A stretch of 64,000 nt of DNA, from contig MU831912.1 in the NCBI GenBank assembly GCA_029204225.1, positions 33,113 to 97,112 on the forward strand, in the 5' to 3' direction. The number at the start of each line of letters is the position of its first letter. Within the stretch, counting starts at the first letter, position 1. A model generated the notes under the pieces. That model did no database searches and was not told the origin of the DNA. It was given only the letters and a program-made list of their open reading frames with translations. A program made the translations under genes and the position numbers. The DNA comes from Diphasiastrum complanatum (Eukaryota; Streptophyta; Lycopodiopsida; Lycopodiales; Lycopodiaceae). This document shows, one piece after another, positions 23,701 through 34,919 of this stretch.

Positions 23701-25010
23701 ATAAGAGCATGAGTAGAAGCTTAATAAGTTCTAAACTTCTAAAACTTCGGAAACTTAAATTAGAAAACTTAAGCCTGGAAATAAAGTTCTAAGTTTAGAA
23801 ACTCAAGTTTCTAAGTCAGAAGTTGTGAGACTTAGAATAGCAAGTTAGAAGACTAATCCCATAAGTTAGTGGAAAACTTATGGAAGGTCCTCTTGCTAAA
23901 AGAAGAGAGACATTTTTCTTGTAAATAACACATTGAGATTATGCTAATTGCAATCTTGTGATTTGATCTCTCTATTTCCTTGTGTTCCCTTTGGAAGGTG
24001 AATAGCTTGAGGGAAGGTGCTCGGGCCTCCTCTTGCCTCCTTTTCATAGGACTTTTATTGTGACATGTTTATGTATGTTTTATGCTTATTTAGCCGCAAT
24101 TGTTATTATTATCATTTCCCTTTGGCTGTTAGATAGGTTTAGATTAACGAGTTTGCTAGTTGGGTAAGCCTTAGCAAGCTCTAGTTTAGTTAGATAGCTT
24201 GTTGATTGGGAAGCTTACCAAGCCTAATTAGATCGTTCCTAGTTTCGAGCACCAGTTGGGAAGCCTTGGTGCTCTTCTTTTATATTTGTGCTCTTTCCTT
24301 TATTTATAAGTTTTATGTAGATCTTAGAAAGTGGACGGACTGGTCTACCACTATACTACAACCCGGACCATGGATAGATTTAGAATAGCAACCACATCAT
24401 TAGTGTTTACGTCCAACATTGGCGTCGTTGCTGCTTTTTAAGTTTTTTTACATAGCTTACTTTTCTTCTTTTGCCGTTGCTACGTGCTCGTGTGCATGTT
24501 TGCATGTTATCCTTTTCACACTTCTAGAACCCGTCTTCTCTCCAGGTCCTAACAAAACTACTGAGCAACCTATCAAGTCGGGGGGAGAAACAAAGTGCCA
24601 ACTTGGGCATTTTCTTTGAAAGAAGTGATCCAAGTGACATTTTTCTACCGTCAAATAGATATATTAGAATTTGTCGGGCTCTCTGCAACCATAACAGAAC
24701 ATCACCTTTCAGCCTATCACCTCTGCAAATTCTGACCCTACTCAGATTTCCAAAAATCAACCTATGTTACTGACCAATCCCTTTGTTTCTCACCTAAATC
24801 TTTGTCGTAGAATTCACCAGGTGTACTGAGGCTAGATCTACAAAAGATCAATCCTCTGGAAGCTTTGTGAATTCTATCTTAGAGATTTAGTCTGATTTTT
24901 GCAAAACAAACACTTTTTTTTACTATTGCACTTGGCTCCCAGAAAAAATACAGTTTGAGAATTCGTCGACCATACCATGAAATCGCCCACAGTCTAAAAC
25001 TTTGACATAC
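23701..25010. other. Gap, no gene recognised
   Basis: Contains a run of short degenerate repeats on 'aaacttagaa' (23,730-23,870) and otherwise unassigned sequence. The part nearest 25,010 may be degraded upstream pol of the following gypsy element. Confidence 0.4.
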
Positions 25011-26560
25011 ACCCTCTGCGGGGACATATCATTTCAAAGAACGGTATCGCAACTGACCCTGAAAAGGTCATGATCATCCAAAATCTGCCAAAACCATGCA
25101 CTATTAGAGAAGTATATTCATTCCTAGGCCACACCAACTATTATCCTAGATTTATTCTCGATTTTGCTAATAAAGCACGATCAATCTATAAGGTAGTGGT
25201 TGTTCCCAAATTGACTGATGAACAAAGAGTCACATTCAATCAGTTGAATGAAGCTCTCATGAATGCACCTATTCTCCGAGCTCCTAATTACTCCAAGGAA
25301 TTCCATGTGCATACCAATGCATCCAATTTTGCCATTGACGGAGCAGTGCTCACCCAACCGGGGGAATTCAAAAAAGATTATCCAATCTAATTTTTCAGTA
25401 GACAATTGATACCCGCTAAAGTCAATTACACCACTACCGAGCGTGAAGCTTTGGCAATGGTTTTTGTTAAAAAATTTCGCCATTATCTGCAGGGAAAACT
25501 TTTTGCTTTCTTCACTAGTCATCAAGCACTTCTCTACCTTATCAACAAAAATTGCACAACCGGTCAAATTACTCGTTGAATCTTGTTATTACAAGAATTT
25601 CAGTTTCAAATTGTTGTTCAAAAAGGTGTTCAACATTTTTTAGCAGATCATTTATCTTGAATTTCTAATCTACCAACTCCTGACCAAGGGGTCAATGATG
25701 ATTTACCCGATGCCATCTTGTTTCAAGTTGACTATACCCGCATTTGGGCAAGGGATATTACTGAATATTTGACTTCAGAGTAGATGGATCCATCCTTATC
25801 TGAACTCGAACAATGTGCGTTGATCCTCAAAACAACACCTTATATGTTGATTGCAGAACAACTTTACAAGCAAGGGTTCGGATGTCCTCTAGAGCTTATA
25901 AGCAATAGGGGTACACATTTTTTTAGCTCTGTCAAAGCCGATATACTTTCAAAATTTCTGGTTGTACATCGCAAAAGTTCCCCGTATTATTCGCGATGTA
26001 ATGGCTAGGCGGAATCCACCAACAAAATCTTGTGTGGTGTTTTAACGAAGACCATCGAGTCTAGCCGTACCGATTGGGAATTAAAACTCCATGTCGCTCT
26101 GTGGGCATATCGTACTACCCTGAAAAGAGCTATAGGTTTAACTCCTTTCTAGTTCGTATATGGCCTGGAAGTAGTCATGCCTATGGAATTCCATGTTCCA
26201 TCTCTACGAATAGCATATAATCTGGAGCTACATAATCGACATATTCTAGCTAATAGATTATTCCATCTAAAACAACTTTGTGAAACACGACGGATCACAG
26301 CATCCATGCTCAACAAGTCTACAAACGTCGACATGATCGATCATTAAAACTCAAGGAATTCTAGATCGGAGATAAGGTCCTCCTATACCAAGCCAAAGCA
26401 TTTACAGGCATATTAAAGTTTTTCGGACAAAGGCCATATGTAATTCTAAAGAGATTTGCCTCTGGATATGTACAACTCCAAACCTTACAAGGCGAACCTT
26501 TAGACACTGTGGTTAATAGAAGCAGACTTAGAAAATATTACGAACTCTGTTTTTATCTTG
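25011..26560 (+). pseudogene. Gypsy pol relic: RNase H and integrase
   Basis: It starts after the RT active site: RGHIISKNGIATDPEKV, REVYSFLGHTNYYPRFI, the RNase H block FHVHTNASNFAIDGAVL and TTEREALAMVF. The integrase zinc region is deleted near 25,830. The integrase core begins at CPLELISNRGTHFF, where the second catalytic Asp of the usual SDRGTHF is Asn. It continues through LHVALWAYRTTLKRAIGLTPF and FVYGLEVVMPMEF. At least five in-frame stops are present. It is clearly inactive. Confidence 0.85.
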
Positions 26561-27097
26561 ATATGTACTAAGTTGTTGTTTTTCTATTGTTACTTTTGCT
26601 TACTGCCTGCTTGCCATTTTGAAACTTTTTGTATGTTTATTTGTTGAGAACATCAAGATATCATCAACTTAGTAAATCAATCAGCCTTTTTTATGCAACC
26701 ACAAGATTTCATTCTTTTTTTGAATTTTTGATGAAAAACAATACTAGAGAGAATTCGCCTAGACCAAATGTGTACGATTCATCTGTCACAGTTGCAAAGT
26801 AAGACATTTTGAAAATAGAAAAAAACAATTAATTCTCTTCAGATCCTCGCTTACAGAATTCGCAGACAATTCGTTGAGTCTCAAAACATGATGCACGATT
26901 TCTTTGTCACATCTGCAAATTTTGATCATTTTCATTTTTGTACTATCAGAGAAATCAACCCATTTTTGTACAAAAGTAACTTCCAGGAACTCGCAGGACC
27001 ATTAGAACTCGGGCTCAGAATCCGCAAACCTTACTGAGAAATCGGGACACTGACGATGAGTAGTGGGTGAATTTGCAATTTTCTGTCAAAAAAAGTC

Positions 27098-27105
27098 TAT
27101 ATATA
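27098..27105 (+). promoter_or_regulatory. TATA-box-like TATATATA
   Basis: The run tctatatatagg lies about 130 bases before the ATG at 27,234, a plausible promoter distance. It could be the core promoter of an LTR, since retroelement sequence lies upstream. Confidence 0.4.
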
Positions 27106-27233
27106 GGCCTCACCCATTCCTCCCACGAGTTCATTTATTTTTCTGCTGAAGAGATTATGCTGAAATTTTTCAAAAATTTCAAAACTTCCTAAAACTCTCA
27201 CCATACTTTTCAACACAGACTCATACTATTATC

Positions 27234-27626
27234 ATGGCCTTTAGAGACTCCTCACTCTCGCTCCATCGCCGTAAGGTCCCAAATTCTTATACGGGCGATA
27301 TTTTCTTGATCAACATAAAGAATTATTCTACAACTCTCACCTTGGCCAAGGACATCCTCACCAACTTTGGCTTCGATCTTACCTATTTCACTGATCAGCA
27401 GAATGAGAGCTTGGTGCATGCGGCATATTCCACTTATTTTGAGGAATTCCACTCTTTCCTGGTAACCTTGAAGGATGGCAGCTATATCGTCATCGACGTT
27501 TCTCTAGGCCGTCTAGAGGGCATTGGCTTCCCTAACACTCGAGAGATGATTCATGGCAAAGGCACAAGCTATGATCCAAATCACTTCAAGAACTTCGTGA
27601 TGGATGATGGCAAGACCATTGCATAG
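27234..27626 (+). CDS. Unrecognised 130-codon ORF, coding-like, probably part of a degraded element
   Basis: The reading is coding-like: LAKDILTNFGFDLTYFTDQ, SLVHAAYSTYFEEFHSFLV, LKDGSYIVIDVSLGRLEGI. After the TAG at 27,624 the same frame continues sensibly (NDDIAIKLIQDPKLWAAA) with stops up to about 27,830, so the original protein was longer. It follows a gypsy integrase relic and a TATA-like box. It may be an element-borne gag-like gene or a host-derived fragment. No family recognised. Confidence 0.45.
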   Translation: MAFRDSSLSLHRRKVPNSYTGDIFLINIKNYSTTLTLAKDILTNFGFDLTYFTDQQNESLVHAAYSTYFEEFHSFLVTLKDGSYIVIDVSLGRLEGIGFPNTREMIHGKGTSYDPNHFKNFVMDDGKTIA

Positions 27627-27830
27627 ACAAACGACGACATTGCCATAAAGCTCATCCAGGACCCTAAACTTTGGGCAGCCGCATAAATTATGAATGCCAT
27701 AGTTGAAGTACATATTGCCCAAGTGGATCGCATTTGAGCGATATGGGGCCAGCCCACTATTGTCTCGGAATTCAAATATATAGAGATCGACCCAGCAGAC
27801 AGATTAACATTAATCAACAATGATACTTAA

Positions 27831-29357
27831 ACTATGTGCTGGAGAAATATGGCATGACCAACTGCAAATAGAGTTTCTTTTCACTCGACCCCAAGTCTGA
27901 AACTGTCAAAAGAACAATGCCCAGAAACAGAGGCAGAAAAGGAGGCCATGAAGCAGTATCCATTTCACTTCATAATTGACTCATTGATGCATGTTATGCT
28001 CCGCTCTCAACCTGTGATTTCTTTTGATGGGTGAAAAACTAATTCTGTTGTTCATGAAAGGATCCAGAGTCTAAAATGTTGTCACAAATCCATAGCACGT
28101 GTTTTCACACTGTTGTGGGGGAAAAGTTTACAATGGCTTACATTCAGCGGCCTTGCTTGCACATCACTTGCAGAGGCCTGTTTGGGAGGGATTTTGATTC
28201 ACCAATCAAATCAACGTGATTTTGATGACAAAAACTATAAAAATCATCTCAATCGCACCTTATTGGCACTCTCTAGCATATGGGTATGACTTACAACTTT
28301 GAATCACTTACACATACCAAATTATTCCCTAGACATACCAAAGGAGTGTGCAGCCTTACACAATATAGCCATGGTGGTCACGTATCTCCATAAACTTTTC
28401 ATCTTCCTTGACTTTCATCACAACATTACTCCATTCACTGCTGAGTGTATTAGTGTTGAATTCTATTGCATTTACGTAAAATAGTAACCAGGACAACAAC
28501 ACCTCCCGTCATTAGACCCCCACTCAACCCAGTTCTTCAGTCAATGTCCTAGATACGCGGCCTACCTTTCAACTTCTCAATTAATACCAATGGCCAATCA
28601 CAACAATGATCCAATACCCATGTCAAAAATGCATTTGTATTGCCCAATTCAATTCCTATCCCCATCCTACACTGTGTATCCAGTTGGATTTGCCCAAGCA
28701 AGATGTTACAATGTATACAGTTAGGATTTGAAAAATCTATGAAGAAGAATGTGAAGCACCTCCATATTGTGCTATGCAATTTAATTTGATTTGCTCAAGC
28801 AAGATCGTACAATGGATCCAATTAGTTTTTTGCAAGAAGCCTGTGAAGATTATGTGGAGGACACTCCCCAAGAAACACTGCAACTATTATCCATGGCTGA
28901 CGAAATCAATCTGGTCAAGGAGTGGGCTTCATAAGGGCTGGTTCAACCAGGTTTGTTGTCAGTTCTGTAGTTAATGCATTACACGTAGTCAGTCAGGTAT
29001 GTGACTCCAGAGGCATCTGGATTTAAGGAAGGACTGAAAAGTTTGTTTTCTGTGACATGCGGCTCAACGTCCCTCAAAACTTGCTATATTTTTCAGCATC
29101 CTAAATAGCAGGAGCATTTTTTGGTTGATGTTTTTCTGTTTGTGTCCATTTCATCTGGAGATGCTTCATTTGCTATGGATATGATCTGAATCAAGAATTT
29201 TGGTGTGATACCGCCTTGAATCCTTGCACAGAGAGAGGGAAAGCAGCAGGCGCAAATTGAAACTTAATATTACTATTCTGGCAACTTTTTTTTGTTAGCG
29301 CTAACTTTAGCATGTCCATTTTTTACACAGATTCACAATTATTTCAGTCAGCAATAA
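27831..29357. other. Gap before the first visible IFT140 exon
   Basis: No confident exon found. A short open stretch at 28,812-28,925 (FLQEACEDYVEDTPQETLQLL) reads like coding sequence, but I cannot place it in IFT140. The WD40 half of IFT140 is not seen anywhere upstream in this window. Confidence 0.4.
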
Positions 29358-29486
29358 AAAAGCCCAATAAAGATGGAGGCAGACAATACCATGCTATCTA
29401 CTTCTGACAGCAGTATTTCTTCAACTGAGTGCATTTCCAGAGGAAGTCTAGTCAATGAGCCTACTTTGAAAGACTTCATTGATATG
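29358..29486 (+). CDS. IFT140: IFT140 exon A (linker after the WD40 domain)
   Basis: IFT140 is a subunit of the IFT-A complex for retrograde intraflagellar transport. In land plants it is kept where sperm have flagella. The frame ends ...SLVNEPTLKDFIDM at a GT donor (29,487), matching the (R)PLRDFVGL block just before the TPR region of animal IFT140. The exon start is uncertain: the frame is open only from 29,358, and acceptors near 29,347-29,372 are possible. It joins in phase to exon B. Confidence 0.75.
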
Positions 29487-29671
29487 GTAGTCTTTTGCTT
29501 CGACTCCCTTTGCCATTGTCTTGGAAGAAACCGGATGCAAGCAAAGTTGATTATTTTGAAGGATTCACTTTGGTTGATCATCTATAAGCAAAATTGTTTG
29601 ATTTAGCTATTGAATTCAAACGGTGATGCCTTTGGAACTCAAACACTGATGTCATTAAATCATTGCTGCAG

Positions 29672-29908
29672 CAGGAGACTGCCAATCCAGTGGTTCAAAG
29701 AGCATTGAATGAGTTTACTCATCATCTTGGATCTGAAAATGTACTTGAAGCCTGCAAATCGCTAGATATTATAGAGAGTGCAAGCATTTGGGAGAAATTG
29801 GCATGCTTTTGTGTGAAATCCAGGCTAACTGATGTTGCCTTGCACTGCCTAGCCAAGATGGGGAATGCCGCTGCCGTGGAAGTGGCCCATGTAGCTTCGA
29901 ATGAACCT
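29672..29908 (+). CDS. IFT140: IFT140 exon B (start of TPR region)
   Basis: Acceptor ttgctgcag. The exon reads VVQRALNEFTHHLG, NVLEACKSLDIIESASIWEKL, CVKSRLTDVALHCLAKMGNA and ends at NEP before a GT donor at 29,909. It parallels the animal order AFKSIKLIKSEAVWENMA...CLGNMG...EQEP. Phase 0 at both ends. The following intron is about 10 kb and filled with retroelements. Confidence 0.9.
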
Positions 29909-30445
29909 GTGTGTATGCCAACTTGGTATTATAGTAGATGATTGCAAAAAGACATTTTGATTTTGACGTAGTGTCATGAATATCTTGAGCTTGTGTGCAG
30001 AAAATCAGATTTGCCACCACGACATCTCGAAACTGTATTTGTTGTCTCTTAGAAACAAGAATCTGAATCCTCCACTTTCTTTGTGCTAATTTTTTTGTAT
30101 TGTGAGAGTCTTCCCTTTATTTAGTTTAGGTATATAGTTCAACATAAGCTACATACTTGATTTACAGCATCTTTGGGTTCCACTTGAAACTATGCAAGCG
30201 TTTTTGAACAAGTCAATCATGTAAACAACATCAACATATTGACTCATTCAAATACGGAATGATCGCCTCTTAATTATGTATATTTTCTGAAATCCTAATA
30301 GAGATGTTTTTCTAGTCACTAAATTAATTTAATCATTCTATTACTTCATAATGGTAACGCTTTCAGGAAAAATATGAAAGAGATTTGAATGAGTTCAAAT
30401 GTGTTTTGTCTTTTGCATATCCATTATTGATATGTGCAAGATGAT

Positions 30446-30474
30446 TAGTCCCAAAATTCATGAAAGTCGGGAGC
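30446..30474. repeat. 29-bp direct repeat, left copy
   Basis: A 29-base sequence containing 'cccaaaattcatgaaag' is repeated without mismatch at 32,520-32,548. The two copies flank the LTR-gag segment exactly, the left one ending at the first base before the LTR. Confidence 0.95.
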
Positions 30475-30917
30475 AGTTATGGACTCGGCTCATTACATTC
30501 GCCTCGTCCATTTACATTTACTTTACTTTATGCATATGCAAGCCTTGGGCCCTTTTTTATTCATTAGTGACACTTAGACTATATGGTTGGCCTTTGGCCT
30601 TATTATTCATTATTATGCCATTTGAACATATTACTGGAGAGTGGGGGCCTTCTTGGAGGGCGCACTATTTTCCCTCCCAGTTGGGCCCTAGCCACCAGAA
30701 GTTTCCTTTTAGGGCTTCCTCTTGGCTATAAGTAGGGAAACTGTGTCATTTGTTATTCAGCTGATGATATTGATCTCTCTCTTTAGCCTCCTTAATCTCT
30801 CTCTTTCCTGCTTTCTAAGGTTAAGTCTTGCTTATGTCCTGCTTTCATAGTTGAAGTCTTGCTTATGTGATGCTTTCATAGCTTAGCTCTAGATCAGTTG
30901 TGGCTCTATTCGTAACT
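30475..30917 (+). repeat. 5' LTR with unusual AGTTA...TAACT ends
   Basis: It is bounded on the left by the 29-bp repeat and on the right by a perfect PBS. Its ends are inverted (AGTTA/TAACT) instead of TG...CA. A TATAAG box lies at 30,727-30,732. The start ttatggac matches the second to ninth bases of the minus-strand gypsy LTR (TGTTATGGAC), so the outer bases appear changed rather than lost. Confidence 0.75.
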
Positions 30918-30929
30918 TGGTATCAGAGC
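30918..30929 (+). promoter_or_regulatory. Primer-binding site (initiator Met-tRNA)
   Basis: TGGTATCAGAGC, the canonical plant retrotransposon PBS, directly after the LTR. The leader 30,930-31,588 is pyrimidine-rich with no gene. Confidence 0.95.
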
Positions 30930-31588
30930 ACTTTCATGATTGCTGAATTTCAGATCTGATTTTCTGCTTGGGTGCCCATTTTCCTTGCTGATTTTTCTCT
31001 CTTTGCTGAGGGCTTTCGTCTCTTTGCTTCAGCAACATTCAGCACAGTTTGGAGGAGGACCAGCTCCTATCAAAGCATTTTCCTTGGCGGAGCTTTAAAT
31101 TTGGCGGCCAGAAATTTTTTTTTTTTTTTTGGGCAGATTATTTCCGGCGCCCAAGTTCCAACCCTCGATCACCCATTTCCAGCTTGTTTGCAGGCTCTCC
31201 AGCGCCCAATTCCCTCATCTCTTTCGTCCGTTCCTCCTTCCATTTTCAGCCCGCTTTTCACTTTTGTTGGCAGGCTGTCCAGCCGCTTCATACCTGTCAC
31301 TTTCGTCCGTTTTTGTCTCCGTTTGCAGCCATTTTTCACACCTTGTTTGCAGGCTGTCCATCGCCCATCCTTAACCAAATTTCACGAAATTCCGACTCCG
31401 TTTGATATTCCAATTTGTCACTTGTCTCCTGGCTGTCCAGCGCATTTTCACAGCCTTCATTTTCACTTTTTTCATTTGCTGATTGCTGTCCTTTCTTAGT
31501 TGTGATAATAGTGGTTTTAATAGACTAATTTGGGGTGACGACAAGAGTCCGCTCTCTCAAGTTTTCGTCTATTCCTTCCACTATCATT

Positions 31589-32519
31589 ATGGCACATTCA
31601 CCTACCCCGAGTGAGACTACTCAGGAAACCTTATCCGATCAGTTTCGTCGCATGGATGAGACCCTTTCTGGCCTCGTTCTTCGCTTCGATACCGTTATGA
31701 CCGGCTTTGCTACTATGCAGTCACAGATTGATTCTTTACAGCCTCATGGTCCTGGTAAAGCTCATGTTTTTCCTTCATTTGGGACTCCTCCATTTGGATT
31801 TCCATCTTCCTCTGCTAGTCAGCCTGGTGGTGGACCGTTCATTCCACCTAACCCATCTCCTGGTTTCTTTTCACGTCTCCCACTTCCTGAGCCACACTTT
31901 GCTCGAGACTTTCGTGATAGGGTACAACTTGCTACCTATTCCGGTTCCTCTGACGGGAACTTATTAGAGAATTGGTTTGCTAAGCTTGACACATATTTTC
32001 AGATCTACCCTAAGACTGATCCTCAGAAGATCCAGTTGGCTGCTTTACATTTAGATGGATCACGTGGTGAGTTTATAGAGCTGATCCTGATCGGGAAGGG
32101 CTCCATTTATGGCATACTTTTCGCCGTGACCTCCGTCATGCTATGATTGACCCTCAGTGGCTCGACCGCCAATGTGATACATTCCGTAGTCTCACTCAGA
32201 CCAGTGATCTTGCTTCTTATACAGATCAGTTTATGGAGCTTTCTTATCTTTTCACAGATCTACAGCCCACTGAGCTTATTTCTCGTTACATTGCTGGGCT
32301 TCGTGGTGCTTTACGTTATGATGTTTCTTCCTTCCATCCTCCCACACTTGTTGAGGCGATGCCTCTTGCCAGTACTTTACAGCATAAGTACTCTGACACT
32401 CTTCCTTCCCGCTTCTCCCGACCCCATCCTTCTGCTTCATCTTTTCCCGCTGCGTCCACCCCTACACCGGCCCCTTCTGTTCCAGCTCTCTCCATTGTCC
32501 CTTCGTCTCCTTCGTCTCC
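31589..32519 (+). pseudogene. Gypsy-type gag, C-terminally truncated
   Basis: From ATG 31,589: SPTPSETTQETLSDQFRRM, a Pro/Gly/Phe-rich linker, then the retrotrans_gag domain: LATYSGSSDGNLLENWFAKL, TYFQIYPKTDPQKIQLAALHL. A frameshift near 32,097 switches to WHTFRRDLRHAM, TSDLASYTDQFMELSYL and STLQHKYSDTL. It ends in a Ser/Pro stretch exactly at the second 29-bp repeat, so no zinc knuckle, pol or 3' LTR is present. Confidence 0.88.
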
Positions 32520-32548
32520 TAGTCCCAAAATTCATGAAAGTCGGGAGC
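32520..32548. repeat. 29-bp direct repeat, right copy
   Basis: Identical to 30,446-30,474. It closes the inserted LTR-gag segment. Confidence 0.95.
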
Positions 32549-33954
32549 TAAGGAGCTTGCTTGTTCTAAGTCTTCTTATGTTGTCTATGGCCTTATAACC
32601 TCTTATTTGTAAATTTAGGTCCATAGTGATGATTAACATTTCTTGTTTCTTTTCATGTTGTTTGTATTTTCTAGTTCCTAAGCTGTTCTTGCTAGTAAAC
32701 ATTGGGTCTACCCAAGAGAATATGAAATTCAATTTGTATCTAAACAAACTTTGGCTTGCTATAAATTGGTGGAAGTATCGTGAAGAGGGGACATGTACGG
32801 GTTTGGATGCATTATAAATATTGGAATACTTGAAAATAGGTGAACCAATTATACGGTACAACCTAAAAGACAATGCTCTATTGATGAGTCAACTTTGAAT
32901 ACGATAACCTTTTATCACAAGCCTGAATACGTCATGAATATTGAGAAGGTGATGGCAGGATGAACCAAGTATATGGTACATTACAAAGCTCTATGGAAGA
33001 GTCTACGTTGAATAGTAGTAGCTTGGACTCTAGGCTTGCTCGTGGATTAGATAATTTTAAGAATGGACGTTGATTAAAGTATTCTTAGGGGTAGTAGAAA
33101 GATAACATATCTAACATGCCTTACGATTCCAAACACCTATTGGCTTTTGGACTAATACATTTGTTGCAAGTCCAAATCTTGGCTGTCACAATTTTCCCGT
33201 ACTATTATGGTTCCATTGTCGGCGATTTGAGTCTTGGGTTTTCAAGTTTCCAATTATCTTGCAACTTGACTTTGGTGTTGGACCATACCACAATGGGCCA
33301 GTTTATGCACAATAGGTTCTATGCGCGGTAGGTCTACGATGACATGGCAGGTGACATGGCATGCACACACAAGGTGGAGGAAGTGGGAGACAAGTAGTAG
33401 GTGTATGAATAGTTGTGCAATCGTGCACAAAAAGAAAACCCTTGACAACACTTTTAGGGGAATTGCAAATCTAATAATGTCTTGTAATTGAGAAAATAAT
33501 TTTATGAGCAGATGTAGAAGGAAATGCACATCACATAATTGTATAGACAATAAGAGATTAATGAAAGTCTTATCACATCATGTAGAGCATCACATACAAG
33601 ATAGATAGAGGGGCCAAGATTCCCTCCACCTTCTTGATGGATTCCATCTTATTAAGGACTTCCAAGTGTTACACATTAGATTATATCCATCTTATTACTT
33701 ATCATTTGGGCATGGGCATTGTGATTCTATTAATTGGAGTATCTTTTTTGTTGTTGTATTACTAGATATATGTATGCCATGATGGTATGGTGAAATAATG
33801 TGCCATGTAAAATTTTAATTTACATGTAAGTAGCCTATTAGCTCATCGTTGGGTGCTAAGGATTTCCCAATACTGATTGCTTGTGTAGTTACTAGCATTG
33901 ACTACATAGAGTAAGTAAATGATTCTACTGCTTGCTTCATTAACAACTTCTAGG
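32549..33954. other. IFT140 intron sequence, nothing recognised
   Basis: AT-rich sequence without exon or element motifs that I can read. Confidence 0.5.
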
Positions 33955-34919
33955 TAGAAGAGTGATAGGCTGTACCCATAAAAATTTTAATATTTAAGAT
34001 ACGCATAAGTTCAGTCCAAAACTTAGAAGTAAAATGAGTATCACAGTCTGTAAGAATAGAACCAGTGAGACCATGTAATTGAAAAATGTCAGATAAAAAG
34101 ATACGAGCGTAGTGCAGTAATGGTAGCACGAATAGGAATGAAATGTGCCTGTTTAGAGAAACGAAACATGACGTGGGAAGCCTAAAATAAAATCCATAGA
34201 ACTATCATTCCATTGGCGATGTGGAATCGGCCAATGCTGAAGAAGATCAGAAGGCTTAGTCTGTGAATACTTATTACGAGCACAAAACATACACTACTGT
34301 ATATGAGCTAGTAATTCAAGTTTCATGTGTGGCCAATAAAAGTAAGGTTTCAAACGAGCAAAAGACTTCTGATAACCATAATGACCGCCAACACGAGAAT
34401 AATGAGCATCATGTAATAAACGGGATCGAACATCGGGTAGAGAATAAACATGGTGGTGAATGGACGATGGAGATTGGGCCGTATGATAAATAGAACTAAA
34501 AATGGGACAAGTCTCATATGCAGCTGGAAGTAAGTCAAGCCAATCAGGGAAAATGGTAGTAAGAGTAGTAAGAAGGGTTGGTAACCGAGACAAACCATCG
34601 GCACCAACGTTACTCCTACCAGGGCGATAATGTAACTGATAATGGAAACGCTGTAAAAGCTGCAGCCAACGAAACTGTCGATCACTAAGCTGCTTTTGAG
34701 TGTCAAGACATCGTAAAGACTGACTGATCTGTGTATAAATTAAAAGCTACAGGCTGAAGATAATGGCCCCACTTAGTAAGGGCATGAATGATAGCTAAGA
34801 GTTCCTTTTCATGAGTAGAATAACGCGTCTCATAGGAACGTAAACGACGGGGTTCGTAAGCAATAACATTAGAATCTTGACGTAAAAGGGCCCCAACACC
34901 GACAACACTGGCATCATTT
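33955..34919 (-). pseudogene. Gypsy G2 fragment: RNase H to integrase core
   Basis: Minus strand from 34,919: NDASVVGVGALLRQDSNVIAYE, THEKELLAIIHAL and LYTDQSVFTM. After a frameshift come QFRWLQLLQRFHYQLHYRPG and GADGLSRL, then the integrase zinc region HDAHYSRVGGHYGYQKSFARL and core pieces MDFILG and LTDCDTHFTSKFW. It stops after GTAYHSS, before the catalytic Glu. No 3' LTR follows. Its upstream end is fused to a second, different gypsy copy. Confidence 0.85.

Noticed and set aside
28774-28974. Coding-like stretch as an IFT140 upstream exon
   Set aside because: The peptide does not resemble IFT140 before the TPR region, and no good acceptor/donor pair restores a match.
31049-31499. ORFs rich in Phe, Ser and Pro (up to 175 codons)
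   Set aside because: They are in the untranslated leader between PBS and gag, where pyrimidine-rich sequence keeps frames open.
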